DNA of 64,000 nucleotides from positions 33,915,705-33,979,704 of the forward strand of contig NC_052131.2 in the NCBI RefSeq assembly GCF_016086655.4, written 5' to 3'. The translations under genes were made by a program, and so were the position numbers. Positions 1-12,855 of the stretch are shown here, one piece after another (the stretch's first letter is position 1; the number at the start of each line of letters is the position of its first letter). Below the pieces are notes generated by a model, which was not told the DNA's origin, did not search any database, and worked only from the letters and a program-made list of their open reading frames with translations. This DNA is from Lepeophtheirus salmonis (Eukaryota; Arthropoda; Copepoda; Siphonostomatoida; Caligidae).

Positions 1-1
1 G

Positions 2-484
2 ATTCAGTGTTTGATGGGTGCCTGCATGTACCCTAATATAGCAGAATCTCCTTATGCCCACTTGCTTAGCCCCTCACTATGGACTGATGCTTGTGATCAT
101 TTTGTCCGAGAGGCTTGTGCATTGATGGGCGTATCTGTAGAATCTCCTTTATCTGTTGTTATCAATGCTGGATCCCAAGCCCTGCCTGCTCTCCTCAATA
201 TTAAACAAGTGATGCTCCATAGACAAGTATCGGGTACACTTTGGAATGCAAAGGACGAACTCCCCATTGAGATTGATCTAGGAAATAATTGCCGTTTTCA
301 TTCCGTTTTTGCTTGTCCCATTCTGAGACAGCAAACGTCCGATTTAAATCCTCCACTTAGACTCACATGTGGTCACTGTATCTCTCGAGATGCGCTTACT
401 AAGTTATCTACTGGTCAGAAGATTAAATGTCCTCTATGTCCTATAGAACAAAATCCTAATGATGCACGACAAATAACATTCTAA
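2..484 (+). CDS. RMND5: RMND5A/B homologue, C-terminal part (last exon, 5'-truncated by window)
   Basis: This is the C-terminal 160 residues of an RMND5/GID2-type protein, the RING-like catalytic subunit of the CTLH (yeast GID) E3 ubiquitin ligase, acting in cytosol and nucleus. The frame is open to the window edge, so the exon starts upstream; the TTG/ATG near 11-16 is internal, not a start. Seen directly: the conserved ESPLSVVINAGSQALPAL block, the KDELPIEIDLG block, FACPILRQQTSD, then the degenerate RING with LTCGHCISRDALTKL and KCPLCP, and the family-typical end at ...QITF followed by TAA. These blocks match the order and spacing known for animal RMND5 proteins. No frameshift or stop interrupts it, so the gene is probably functional. 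RMND5A and RMND5B cannot be told apart from this part. Family assignment is confident; activity is inferred. Confidence 0.93.
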   Translation: MQCLMGACMYPNIAESPYAHLLSPSLWTDACDHFVREACALMGVSVESPLSVVINAGSQALPALLNIKQVMLHRQVSGTLWNAKDELPIEIDLGNNCRFHSVFACPILRQQTSDLNPPLRLTCGHCISRDALTKLSTGQKIKCPLCPIEQNPNDARQITF

Positions 485-656
485 AGTTATATTTCTAGAA
501 AATTGTTCATTATAATTAATATTTATTGAAGCTATTCAAACATAAGTGGAGAAAATTGGAAACTTAACTGTTACCTAATAATAATAATTATTATTATTGT
601 TATCCAATATAATTATTTATGTATTATACCTTTGTACTTTCATGAAGGTGTATTAT

Positions 657-662
657 AATAAA
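657..662 (+). terminator. Poly(A) signal AATAAA for the RMND5 homologue
   Basis: A canonical AATAAA lies 173 nt after the TAA stop, a plausible distance for a short 3' UTR. No GU-rich downstream element was assessed. Confidence 0.6.
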
Positions 663-2944
663 TCTTATGAAATACTTTAGTGGATCTACTAAATCTGTGT
701 CTTAATTTCAAAAAACTCGTCTTTAAAACATGAGACAACTTCAATAACATTCATATTATTTCTATTGGTCTAACATAATGATTTAATTAACTATTTTGTC
801 TATATAACTTTAAAAAAATTGTTCTTCACTGTATGCAAGACTTGCACATCCATGTTTATCCGAACATTCCACAAACACATAATTTTTACAGGCCGTATTA
901 AATGCACTCACGGATTGCACCCGCCCTTTAAGAATCCTTGATCTAAATGCTTATCATAAGCATTTTTACGGGGTGGTAACTTTTGGAACTGGAAAAATCT
1001 TTGCAACCAAAAAATTTTTATGATTTAAATTATGAAGTGATTTTAAGGGAACACCATCTAAATTTTTCTCATTAATAAAAAAATCATATGTGATTATATC
1101 TGGTTCGTATGTCCATTAAAGTCTATTGATGTCTGAAAGAAAATGATGTTGCTTAATCTAGAGAGGTATAGCAACTCAGTGCCTTTCAATTCATATTTTG
1201 GAAGATTCTCTTTGACATGCTACATGCTATAATTTGGAAATTTGTTGAAATTGCTAAGGAGTCTAATACTACAAGAATTTTCTGTTAAATAAATTTGGGA
1301 TTCATTATTCACCTAGCATTGTTCAAAAATATTTAGAGGAAATTTAATTTCTATTAGATACGCTCCAATCTCCAAAATAGAGAACTTTAAGTGTTTTAAC
1401 AGATACTAATAAAGTATACCCATGAACATAGAACCCAAGTTGACAATGAAAATACTTTAAGAACCACCGTTTTCCTTCCTGTAATTGATACCCTGACAGG
1501 TGAAATATAAAAACGTTTTTTAAGTGTACTTGCATTGTCATGAATAGTGCCCAACACCTGCGGACACCCCTGATAAAGGGAATACAGCCTGTAAATCCAC
1601 TTCATAAATTATTTCTTAACGAACATCTTATACTTAAGTAAGCCGAAGTTTATTTATCAAATATGAAAGATATTATACATGAACTTAAACAAGCCAGGCC
1701 ATTCTTTCAAAGATATAAGACTGATGGAGAAAAAACTCCATTTCCAAGTTAATAGATTTTTAGTACCAAAATCAATGTATCTAGCATAAGAAACATCTTG
1801 AAGTTAATAAACCCGTAAATTAGTAAACATTAGTTCGGATCATATGTATATTTCCTTTCCTTCTCATGTACCGACTGAGATTTGAAATCCATTTACTGGA
1901 GTTTTTGTATGAACTTCTTTTGAAATTTTCTCTAAAATTAATAGTTTTTAAAAAGGAATAAAAAGCATAGGTTGAAATGGCGGCATTGAACAGCCGGCTT
2001 CGAACTCTTTACTCTTAAAAAAACACCTCTAGATCTGCCAATGCGTACATACATTTTAAGGTCGTTCAAGATTTAATAAAACAAGTTCTTTTGTAAATCA
2101 TTAGCCTCATAAAGGATGAATTTATAACTGGATTATATAATATAATTTTTTTTTTTTGAGGAACAAAAAACAGTTTCCTACTCACAGGTTAGAATTCAAA
2201 TATGTTTCCTCATGTACCATATTATAAATTATAGTAAAAATAGAATATATGTTACATTTGAAAGATGAATTTGCTTCACTACATTTTCTTTTTATTCTTG
2301 AGTAGGAATTAATCTATTAGGAAATGTTTTGTTAAAAAATTAAAACTGTATTTGAAATTACATTTCATTGTCATTTGCTGATTATGTCATGGAAATCCTC
2401 AGTTCTTGGATTTAAGTTAATATTTACCTAAGAAATAAGAAAAATGTATCACTACATTTTATTTCAACTTTTGAGAATGGATTTATTGGCTTAACGATCC
2501 AATAAACGCATTTAATAATTTTTTTAAAAGATTATATTTATAGTTGGAAATTGGATAAGAAATTATTTTTTATACTTTGGCTCTTGCTATAGATTGTGTT
2601 TATCACGTATCAACCCAAATTCCTTCTCATATAGATGCACAATGATGTAAATCTGGCGTTTTTCTTAGTTTTTCCGTTAATTTGTAATTGGTAGCATAGA
2701 GAAGGAATTTTATTTTCCTTAGCACCTGTCATTATTATTTAAATCCTGTCAAAATATGCGTCTTACTAAATAAAATGCATATTTGACATTACATCAATTA
2801 AGAAGAAATGTGTAGGTACATGTATTAGTTATTACCATCATACAAAATAATTAAAGTCAAGGTATATGAATTAAATAAGATTGAAAAAGTAGGGTTTGCC
2901 TACACAATTTTGATTTAAGCATATTCGTTATTAAATGTCAAAAA
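663..2944. other. AT-rich intergenic stretch, no supported gene
   Basis: No gene is supported here. The part from about 1130 to 1900 is less AT-biased and has short overlapping minus-strand frames (1344-1605) and a fragmented plus-strand frame; this may be an old DNA transposon, but no family motif could be named. Simple T-runs and AT-rich sequence make up the rest. Confidence 0.5.
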
Positions 2945-3720
2945 AATAATGGAAATCGTCAAGTTGGACCGGCATGTCAGTACTTATTCCATTGCTCTGA
3001 AACTAAAGTGTAGCCATTTGTATTAGGCTGGTCTTAAGAAAAAGCACGATGTATGTGTGACACACGAATTGATGCATAGATAACCTTTTGGATCGAATTG
3101 ATATTTGCGATTCTTTGCTGAAACGTAACGAAATCTACCATTTTTGAAGCGTATTGTGACTGGCGATGAAAAATTGGTCACTTACAAAAACAACAGCCAA
3201 ACAAGATCATGGTCAAAGCACGGTGAAACGGCTCAAACGATCGCCAGCCTGGATTAACAGCCCAAAAGGTTATGGTTGTGTTTGGTGGGATTGGAAAGGA
3301 ATCATCCACTATGAGCTACTCCCATCGGCCAAAACACTCAATTTGGAATTATATTGTCGATAACATACCAGATTGTTGCTGGCTATCGACCAGAAGTGAC
3401 CAAAATTGAACAATAGAAAAGGTGTTGTATTCCATCAAGACGACGCCGGCCACACACACCTTTAACAACGCGCCTGAAGCTCCAAAAGCTTAGATGGGAG
3501 ATTCTATCACACCTGCCGTATAGTCCAGACCTGGCTCAAGCGATTATTCCCTTTTCAAGCATTTGCAAAATTTTCTTCATGGTACAAAACTGGCTTCAAG
3601 AGAGGGTTGTGAAAATGACCTGGTCAAGTTTTTACCAATACGGACGAAGACTTCAATCACAGAATTATGAAATTGTTTTCAAAATGGAAAAAAAAGTTAT
3701 GCAACAAAACTGGGCATATT
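2945..3720 (+). mobile_element. Mariner transposase pseudogene (DD34D type), broken
   Basis: Degenerate mariner transposase read on the plus strand across shifting frames. Seen in order: an HVSTY helix-turn-helix segment near 2965, the KKKHD/HEL segment near 3040-3070, VTGDEK with the first catalytic Asp codon at 3165-3167, FHQDD with the second Asp at 3439-3441, LPYSPDLA near 3515-3535, and the C-terminal LFSKWKK segment near 3680. The third Asp (GAT followed by TAT, near 3540) lies in a different frame from YSPDLA, so a frameshift sits between them. Several stops are present, the N-terminus before HVSTY is missing, and no terminal inverted repeats were found. It encodes nothing functional. 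The YSPDLA motif separates it from the PLD-type maT-like elements elsewhere in the window. Confidence 0.85.
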
Positions 3721-5575
3721 GGATTTAAATCGGATAATCCTAATTAAGTTAATTTTATTGTCAAACGAAAGCAAAAAACGCTCAGAACTTTTTAGTTTAT
3801 CTATTCAAAAAATGCATTCTACGATTTGTAAAGGATTAAATTTTTGTCTACAGTATGATATCGCAGTCTGCACCAAAATATCGGCGCAAATTGATCTAAA
3901 AATCACTTAACAGCGTACAAAAAAAAAAAAAAAAAAATCGGTCTTGGACCGAGTCTCAACATTAGTAGACTGTCCTAATTTTTTCGAAATAACAAAAATT
4001 AATGAAATATGTAATAAATATTTTTAGAGCGTAAAATGTCTCGGAGGTTAATAATCGGTCCAGGGAACAATTTCAACTAAATTTTTAATTAATTTGAACT
4101 TGAAAAGTGCATAGATGTTCAATGTCATACTTTTTAGTAATTTTGATGCATTTCCCCATGGATTTTACAATCATGGATGCACATAGGTACATATATTTAA
4201 ATCTTGATCTTAGAAGGGAATTTTATTTCTATAAATGAAGATGTCTTGAATTAGGAATAAAGTTCTCGTATACCAAAAATTACCGAGCTTACTTTACCTA
4301 AATTAAGTATCTAGCATTAATTGACAATAACTAAATTTTATCATTACAAGATGAATGCTTATTACATCAGGGTTCTCCAAAGTGACATAGATACAACCTT
4401 AATGGAGTGACAAGAACAAGGGTGTTGAGTCCGGGTCTCATAACACATGTAACTATAGATATATTATATATTCAAAACCATCCTCGAGTACTTTTACATA
4501 ATTAATTATGAAAAAGTATGTACTAAATTGAATTATTATGCAATCAATAAAAGTCTTGATAAAAATCAAATAATTTTCCAAAGAGCATCAAAAAGGAAAA
4601 ATATTGATTAATAAACAATTAGACGTATCCCCATAATTGAGTTTCAGAAAACAATAATTGAACATGATGATTGGAATGAAGATCAGTTATAACAGCCGCA
4701 GTTCTGGTATCATCTACATCTCCACAAAGAGCACGCTCTCCAGCACCAGGAGTCGAAAATGATTGTTTTTGTCAATTTCCCTTCAATATGTGGATTCATA
4801 TGGCGTAAAATACGGAAACTGTGTAAGATACGATCCATATGAGTAGAAAAGAGTAGTACTCATATCTTAATTATCTTCTCTTCTTTTAGCACAATCAGCA
4901 GAGTACAATGGTGCTATGTCAAATATGATTCGCTCAGCCCATTTATTGATAAACAATCATCTCAAAGGTTCTCTATAAAGTACTGTTCCTACCACGCATA
5001 TGCCACACCATCCCCCTATTCCCCGTTTGTCAATAGTAATTTCCTCTTTCATACTTTTTGTTAGCAAGATCATTCTCCGCTAGTCAAATCCTGTGTTCCA
5101 GACAAACTTAACTGGGAGGAACCATTTGTATTAGTGATCTGATCCTATCTCTAATTTGTTAAAAGTCTCAATACATCTAATTCTGCATCAAAATTGAATT
5201 TTCTAATTAGGGTTTTATTTCAATGCATCATTTTTATTAAATTTATTTATTATTTAGTAATTCCAGCTAATATTTCCTTGCTAAATACAGAGTGGGAATT
5301 GTGTAAAAGATCAATGTCCAAGGCCACTTCATCTGCTAAGATATCAAATATACATCTAAAACGGTCCAACAGTTCAGTGCAAGAGTAATTTAAAAAAAAA
5401 AAAAAATGTTGACCCATCATCAAATCAATATATTTTTGGTATTATGCGTTTGTCTGTTTATTAGCGATGGGACGATTAAAAAAAATCCCCATGCCAATGA
5501 TTTTGATGTAATTCTAATAAAAGTTACCGATTCTTTAATATTATAAATAATGGTTAAAAAATAACATTTTGGTAT
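3721..5575. other. AT-rich intergenic stretch with one short coding-like patch
   Basis: No gene is supported. On the minus strand 4682-4770 is locally GC-richer and reads as an open stretch containing TPGAGERALCGDVDD. It is not flanked by convincing splice sites and was not recognised. The 64-codon plus-strand frame at 5194-5388 looks like chance. Confidence 0.4.
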
Positions 5576-5705
5576 CAGGGGCGTCCACAAGATTATATTT
5601 GGTGGGGAGGGAGCTGGGTTTTGGAATTAAAAAAAAAATATTATTTGGAAAAAATTTGAAAAATTAAATTAAACACCCAATTCTCCGATTCCGATTAATT
5701 GTCCC
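5576..5705 (+). mobile_element. hAT-like non-autonomous element end (MITE fragment)
   Basis: Begins with CAGGGGCGTCCACAAG followed by a GGTGGGGAGGGAG stretch and poly-A/T-rich filler. The CAGGGGCG terminus resembles hAT-type ends and is matched in reverse complement by the end at 23444. No transposase and no clear second terminus. Confidence 0.4.
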
Positions 5706-5814
5706 ATCACTACTGTTTATTTATAAACTGTGTATGTGGTTCTTTTTTCATATAATTATTACCCCCTATTCCCATGTAGACTAACAATAATAATAAAAAT
5801 GTTGTGTATTTTGG

Positions 5815-6075
5815 GTATGTTAAACAAAACGAAACTGAAAAGAAATATGGTAACCCTGACAATTTGAAGAATGTTTTGGAAGGGAGCAGCTTAATGAAAT
5901 TTCATTAGATCACTTAAAATCATTTGCAACAAGGGGAAAGGGAGAGAAGGAAATAAACAAACACATGGTCAGTCCCTAATTCTACGCATATTCTAACAAG
6001 GACTTAAGATTATAACTCTGCAATAAATCCTCAATGTTACTCTCCGTCTTTTATGAGCACACACCAATGTTCAAT
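5815..6075 (+). repeat. Dispersed ~300-bp repeat family, copy
   Basis: Shares the ordered blocks TGGTAACCCTGACAATTTG, GAAGAATGTTTTGGAA, GAGCAGCTTA, TTCATTAGAT, CAATAAATCCTCA and ATGAGCACACAC with copies at 30.4, 39.1, 41.0, 41.7, 42.3, 47.1 and 54.8 kb and reversed copies at 45.1 and 49.2 kb. Non-coding; class unknown. Confidence 0.65.
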
Positions 6076-6473
6076 CAGGGTTCGAATATAATCGAATCTA
6101 TTTAGGAAGGATGTTCAAAAACTCAGGAATTAAATAATAATCACAACTGCTAAGGAATAGAAAAGACATTCTTCAGATTACCAATTCCAAAAAAGGGGCC
6201 AGCAAGATAATTCACACGATTTACATCACTAAATCAATGGGATTCCCTGAGATTGTTAATCCCTCTTTATTATCATCCCAGACTTAGGTGATAAATAAAA
6301 CAGAAATATCTAAATAACTATTGTGCAGCACGGTACTGTATGATCCACAGATTTAAAAAAACAAAACAAAAACAGAATTGACTTGGACTCTATAACTAAG
6401 TCTTGCAACTCGACTTGGACTCCAAAGCTAGTATATTGCGGACGCAGGAAAAGTATCAATACTTTGGACCCTA

Positions 6474-7721
6474 CAGGGGTTGGAAGCAAAACATGGACTG
6501 AATGAATGATTTTTAGATAAATGTAAATAATTTTATTTTTTGATAAATAATTTCGAATTTTTTTTTTACAAAACATTGAGACACAACCTTTGTGAACATG
6601 TTCAGTTAATATGGTCACCCTCGGCGGAAATCCTTGCAGTAGTTGATGATTAACTTCTACTCCTTCACAATGGCAGCCTTCAGAGAGTCTATGTTTGGGT
6701 GAGATGTCTGGTTAGTCTCCCTTTCCAATGTGCCCTACGCAATAAAGTCCAACGGGTTCAAATCCGGCAAAGATGATGGCCATATGGCCTTAGGCAAAAT
6801 ATTAGCCATGTTTTCGGGGCAGAAATTCTGGCATTTGGCCGATGTGTGTGAGGCTGCATCATCTTGGGTCCACACATAGTTGTCCTGTGGGTATGTGGTC
6901 TTGAGCCATGGCAGTATGGTGAACCTCAGCACCTTGTAGTAGGCGTCCTGGTGGTGTTTCTCCTAAGCCTTAAAAAAGAAGGGAGGCATCTTCTTACCGT
7001 CGGACACCACGACCCCCAGGACATTGTTTGGGCCGGATGTTTTGTATGGAACACCCGTTGACCTCCTCTAGTGATCCCACAAGCCAACGGTCGTTCCCAC
7101 GGTTGTAGACCTGATCCACGGTGAAAATCAACTCTTCAGAGATTTTTTTACTGTGGATCCATTTGCCTTGATCCACACACGAATTTTCTTGTACGTCTGC
7201 AGTCTTCTTTCCTTCAGAGTGACCGTCGACAGGTGGTGGGGGGATCCTTGTGTAAGAGGACAACCCCAAGTCTTCATTCACAGCCCTCCTGATTGTCCCC
7301 TTGCCCACGTCAAACTCGTTAGAGAGGCGATTTATGGATTTTGTGGGGTCCTCCTTGATCTTCTTCTTCAGGCCCCAGAAACTCAGAATCCCTTTTCAAG
7401 TTGTGTCTCCCACTTCCTTCTTTCTTTGAGAGGTATTTTCCATCCTTTTTCATCTTGGCCACCTTGAAAATGAGGCTCCTGGAGCATTTAACAATGTCCA
7501 TAATCTCTGCTACCTCAATTTTGGCATCCAGATGGTCTGAGATCCTCTGCCTTTTTGCTTCTTGCTTACTCATGATGAAAGATTTGATAAATGTTTATTA
7601 TTGTTTACTTATGTAGAAAGGACTGTAGATTGGGAATATGCAAGAAAAAATCACAAAACCTTCCTATTTTAATTACATAATTAACATTTATTAACAGTCC
7701 ACGTTTTGCTTACGAATCCTG
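6474..7721 (-). mobile_element. maT-like mariner element with both terminal inverted repeats, transposase broken
   Basis: A 1,248-bp element flanked by TA on both sides (6472-6473 and 7722-7723). Its 27-nt terminal inverted repeats (6474-6500 and 7695-7721) match at 22 positions and share the core AGCAAAAC. The transposase runs on the minus strand from an ATG at 7573 and is split among frames: an N-terminal DNA-binding part starting MSKQEAKRQRISDHLD, a middle part with IFTVDQVYNRGNDRW (first Asp), and a C-terminal part with WTQDDAASHTS (second Asp) and LPDLNPLDF (third Asp). The spacing of 37 residues between second and third Asp fits the DD37D maT group. Stops and frameshifts make it inactive. 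It is the complete-ended reference for the deletion derivative at 59583-60115 and is related to the fragment at 12478-12800. Confidence 0.88.
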
Positions 7722-7723
7722 TA

Positions 7724-10700
7724 TATTATAGTAAGAGATTAAAGAAAGGATTATACATCTACTATAATTTAAGTGAATACTAATTACATTTTTGAATAAG
7801 GACTTTAAAGACGGCCTACGGAAAAACAAATACCGCTGTTCTACATGGGATGGCCTATTAAAAAGAAGCAAACTAAAGAAGATATAGTTCTATCAATTTT
7901 TGTTCCCGAAAAACACTCCTTAATTTTGAGAAAGGTAAAATACGAATTGGGCATCTTCTGAAGCAAGAAGCAGTAAATAATTGGAATTATTAAATGAAAA
8001 AATAGACGTGTTCCACTCCTCCGATCAATTCAACAGTTTTTCAGACATCCAATTAAGGTTGTTTTGAGAGTAAGAGCTTAGTTATCCTTATCAAAATCAT
8101 AAGAAGCTTCCAGTGTCAAAGTTTGTGTATACTGTGACTTAAAAAAAAGTTAAGATTGTTGATGCAATTCATTACGTCATAGCTTATTTCAAAATTATTA
8201 TTGGGTAGGAAGACTATAATGTGGAATCAAATGAGATGATTACGAAAAGATTTGTGGCAAACATCAAAAATTTATTTATTGAATGTTTAGCCTCAGCAAA
8301 AAAGAGGTTGAGTGATTTTAATCTCGTTGCTTCATCCCTCTTCATTGTATCCCAGGTTAAATCAAAAAGTTTAGTTGTTATCAAATGTTGCTTATTAATT
8401 TTTATGAGCACCCAATATTTAACTCACTAAAAAAACGATAATAATATTGACACGAAATATAGGCTTCTGTCTATCCGCTTGTTCGTTAGAGTATCACAGC
8501 TAATCGATTTGATTCATGCATACCAGGATTTACAAGTACGTTTCTTTTTTACTTAGATAAAAAAATAAGTGACAATTCTATCATCACTTATCAATCATAT
8601 ATTTATTATTCTTTCTGAAGAGGTCTCCAATGGAGACGAAATCGAACATCTATGTTTTATTGTGTTGGTTGAGTCAAGTCCTTCTTCTTTAATGAGCTAT
8701 TATTTTTGAGAAGAAATACCTATAAAGTCAAATTTTAGTAAATGAATAAAAAAATGTATGCCATAAAATGAAAACAATGAAAATTTAGTAGGTGCTAATT
8801 TTATATAAAAAAAATGACCTCTGAGATCATTTGAGGCCAAGGGCAATGTCGATTTAAATTTTTTAAATCAATATTTTTTTTAGAGATGTACCAATACCAT
8901 CCTTCTGGATGGTATTAAAACTATACGTTAAGTTGTATTTAGATAAGTTATAATAGTTTTTGTGTATGGAGTTGGAGTCAGTATAAATTTTCCAACTCCA
9001 CCAAATAACAGTTCTGGAAGAAAGGGAACCCAATAATGAACCTATTTTAAGTAGTATTCACTTCATTATTATCTTAGACAAAAACGTCACAAAGGCAAAA
9101 CGTTCACGGCAAATACGAACAAGGTGGACACGTTCAAGGCAAAAATATTGAAGTCGAATACTTCCGACACGAATAAATTGTGTTCCAAATTTATTACACA
9201 CCGTAACAATAACTGAAAACTTAAAAATTTAGCACTTATATAATAAAAATGCCACGAAAAACAAATTAGAAGAATATTTTGTCCAAAAATACTATAGTTG
9301 ATATTAAATCTAAAATATTTTGTCAAAGTGTGCAATTTCGTTGTTAAAATGTTTAAAATTCAAAAAAGTTTTTTGAAAAAAATAATATTTGGAAATAAAA
9401 ACGTTACCTCTTTAGGCATGTTTCTTCTATTCACCATATGGCGTGATTAGGGCTAAACAATTCCCAAAAATAGAATAATGGCGATTTACAACTCATTTTT
9501 TACAATACCAAAAAGGCTGGAATCGATACTAATTCCAGAAGGAAGTCCTTATAAAAGGTTTTACTAATATAAAAAAGCTATGCTATTGATTGTTTCAGTA
9601 GACATTAATTATCAAATTATTATAGTTTAAATCGTGGATCCCTTTTTGGTCGAAGAATATAAGTGTTTCCAATGTAAAGTGCCCATATTTTTTGTTTCAA
9701 AAAAGAGAACAAGCGGTCCGATCCATTTTAGTGGAAGGTACAAATTTTGAAAATTTAAAATAGAAAATAATCTTTTATTACTTTTGAAAATATATTTTGC
9801 ATAAGTTTGATTTTTATCCCTTTTTAATTTATTTTTGATTTTAAAATTTTAAAAGTCGATATTCAACTGTTTCTCCGTCCCAAAAAAAACAATAACTAGA
9901 CATTTCATATGTAGATTAAAAAATCCCCGGATACCCCCATACAGGGTATTTTAAGAGGATATTAGTTAAGGGTTACTTCAATTAATGGAGTATTAGCTTG
10001 TCCGAGCTCCGTGGCAAGGATAAACGGTTTGACCTTATAGAATATATCATATAGAACACTTTGATAATGAATGACTCAATTTTATATCCATCAGTGGTTC
10101 TTAAACACGTTGCTCCCAACCAATTAGTGGCTTTGGGTCCATCCTCTAGGGTTTATTTATCAGACAGTTCCAGCAGGATTTAGATGTAAGAAGAGATATA
10201 TGATTTACAGATATATTTGTTACTAAATTAAATCATGAAAAATTAGATTAACTTATTCAGATAGGTTTATTTTGTATTTACATTAGTAAAAAAAATACCA
10301 TAATGGCAAGTATAATTGCTATTATTCTTGATAATTATAAAAGCAATGTGGATGTTGCTCAATATTGCACCTGAAACACCAAAATTTCTCCTTTTCAACC
10401 CTTGAAGCGTCTTAACTGAGGGTAGATCTGATATGGGAATGCCACTTGTTAGCTACTTCTTTCAAAAATGAATGAAAACCGGGTCATTAGGACGAAAAGG
10501 TGAATGAAGGGAGGTATACATTTGTTCTAGCTTTCATGAATCGCCAGGCTCGAAGAGTAAAAGTACTCCTTGTTGTTAAATATAAGCCACCATTTCTCCA
10601 CAGATAGCTGTTATTGTATCCAAGAGAGAAACTCTTCCTATTCCCTTGTTATGGATAGAAACTGTATCAGAAAATGTGAGGTTCATATACTTTTTTAAAC

Positions 10701-11099
10701 TCTATTCTACTCTCTTTCCTTATAAAATGGAGTATTTTTGAAACTGTATCTAAAATTTTGTTAACAGTAGGATATTTCCCATAAAACAAAATCGTTATGC
10801 TTGCCTTACTGGAGAGAGGCTAATTTTGAAACCAGCTAACTTCAAAATGAAATAAAACTGTAAAAAATGAATGGAAATTACTATAAATTAATTCTGAGCA
10901 ACATCAAGGATCAATTTAATTTGTAAACCTTATCCTTTACGAGATATTTGCCTTCTCCTGGTATCCACAATTTTCATTTGAACAACACTCTCCATACGAA
11001 ATAAATTCTTCAGTATTACGACGCCCGAGTTAATAATTTATACTTTTTATTCAATAATATTAAGTAACTTTAGTATTTTCTTCATGGGAGGAGAATCAC
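7724..11099. other. AT-rich intergenic stretch, no supported gene
   Basis: No gene is supported. Overlapping antisense frames at 8214-8430 and an 82-codon minus frame at 9087-9335 lack homology or splice context. A 10-bp hairpin lies at 8893-8916. Confidence 0.5.
8893..8916. repeat. Perfect 10-bp hairpin with 4-nt loop
   Basis: AATACCATCC is followed by TTCT and then its exact reverse complement GGATGGTATT. No T-tract or gene is next to it, so a terminator role is not supported. Confidence 0.6.
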
Positions 11100-11960
11100 T
11101 GATGTTTCTTGGAATAATCAGTCGGTACTAAAATTGGTAAATGGACGTCAAATCTATGGTGCAGTTATAGCTATTGATTTTTCATAACTTTTGAGTTTTT
11201 AGAATGAAGACTCTTCTTTTATTGGGGAAGTTCATAGAAATTTGCTGTTGAACGAGTTGGTTTTTGACTCAAATTCGACAATAGACGTAATACATAAGAA
11301 CAGGTAAAGTGGTATATCTTTAAAAACCATGAAAATCCTATAGGCATGCAAAGAGGACACGTTGGATAATAACGTAATTTTGATTCATGGTGTAAAATAC
11401 GATGATATTTTCTCGAAAGATAAGCTTTTTTTTCCTTTGCAAAGGACAGCAGCTACACACTGTATGCTGACTCCTTGACCTATAAAAATGGGTTAATTTA
11501 AAAAAGTATCATCAGAAACCATCACGATTTGTGGAAAATATCTCCGTATTCTATGTTTGAAGTACAATTGGAAAAGCCTTATAAATGAATTTCACTAAAG
11601 CGATTGGTGATGGAAGGAAATTCATTACACAATTTCAAGTAGCTACAGGTTGTATAACATTTAGTGATTATTGCAAAAACTGTAGTAAAGTTTTTAATTC
11701 TTTTGTTCATGCTTTTGCCGAGTGTCCTTTTTTTGCTGTTATTGAGAATGTTTGTTGAAAGAACTTTGAAGGTCATTGCAAAACGACGCTAGACCATATT
11801 CCGGCCATAATTCTATTTGGGTTTCCGAAACATAAGTTAATTCCTTCGAAGAAGGCTAAAGCAATCAGGCTTGGCCTACTAAACTCTAAATCTTATATTG
11901 CAAAAAGTCTACATTGAAGGAACCAACATATGACAGGGAGTGAAGAGGAATACTTATTGT
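11100..11960 (+). mobile_element. Non-LTR retrotransposon fragment (LINE family B), decayed
   Basis: Plus-strand pieces in several frames. A segment near 11140-11185 reads NGRQIYGAVIAIDFS, matching reverse transcriptase motif A (A-x-I-D-F). Near 11660-11740 a C-terminal Cys/His cluster reads FSDYCKNCSKVFNSF with HAFAECPFF, followed by LFGFPKHKLIPSKKAKAI. The same order (Cys/His cluster, then LFG/LLG, then a G/ALLNS block) is seen at 25.2 and 35.0 kb, so these are copies of one family. Many stops; no 5' end. Confidence 0.65.
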
Positions 11961-12239
11961 GACCGCTGTGTCGCCATGCATGGATTTAGAATTAAAAATA
12001 CCTTTAGACGATACATTGACGTTCGATTTAGCGCTGGATATTATACAGTATATTCCGGAAAACTAAATTAAGTACATACAATTTTTAAATCACGTTATGA
12101 AAACATTCAATAGACATAAATATAGGCGAATACTAGATACTTAGTTCTAGATTTCTGACTTTTTTTTGGGTATTTTATGTTTTCTTTGTTGGTGGGATTT
12201 TTTGTTATTCTTTTTTTTTTTATTTTTGCCCAGGAAGAA

Positions 12240-12470
12240 ATTAAAATGAATTCTGAACTCTTTTGCTTCATATAAACAAAAAAATAAAGATCGTCAAATT
12301 TTAAGAATTATTAATTCTTTTATGTATCTGTACTTTCTTTCTTTAAAAAGATTATAGAGTAGGTTTTCAAGGTGTTGTCCAGGACATTAAAAAATTATAG
12401 TTAAGTCTGAACTCTTTAGCTCTTTCTCTATATAAAAAAAATAATTACATCAAATTTTAAGAATTTATTG
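12240..12470 (+). repeat. Copies of the foldback-associated repeat
   Basis: Two direct, diverged copies of the block GAACTCTT ... AAATTTTAAGAATT (about 12250-12320 and 12378-12465). The block GACATTAA before GAACTCTT is shared with the foldback at 37031-37330. Confidence 0.5.
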
Positions 12471-12477
12471 ATGAAGT

Positions 12478-12800
12478 CCGACGACATTTTGTTCTACTCC
12501 TCCTTGATCTTGGTCTTCAGGGTATCTAGATTCAGGCGAGAAGTCGAGTTTGTTTTCCCTTCTCAGACCCAAAAACAGCGAAGTCTAGCGGATTTAGAAC
12601 GGTTAAGGACATAGGCAATAAGTCTGCCGGCCAAAAGGCAGCTATGTTCTCCCTGCAGAAATGTGTTCCGTGGCGTCATCTTGGTTAAACACATAGGAAA
12701 CGTGCTCTTTAACCATGGGAAGGCATGGTACCTGAAGACCTTGTAGGACCTCCGTGTCGACTTTTTCATTGGCCTTGAAGAAGTACAAGCTTTTAGTTAG
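12478..12800 (-). mobile_element. maT-like mariner fragment, C-terminal part only
   Basis: Read across three frames of the minus strand: FPWLK, then QDDATEHISA (second catalytic Asp), then NIAAFWPADLL and NPLDFAVFG (third Asp). These match the same blocks of the element at 6474-7721. The N-terminal half and both ends are missing. It lies just downstream of the secreted repeat-protein gene and is transcriptionally parallel to it. Confidence 0.75.
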
Positions 12801-12849
12801 GGAGGGAGGGGTATCCGACCTGACTTACACAACAAACTATTAATAGAAA

Positions 12850-12855
12850 TTTATT
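12850..12855 (-). terminator. Candidate poly(A) signal for the repeat-protein gene
   Basis: AATAAA on the minus strand about 210 nt after the TAA stop at 13067. It is the first canonical signal found downstream. Confidence 0.5.
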
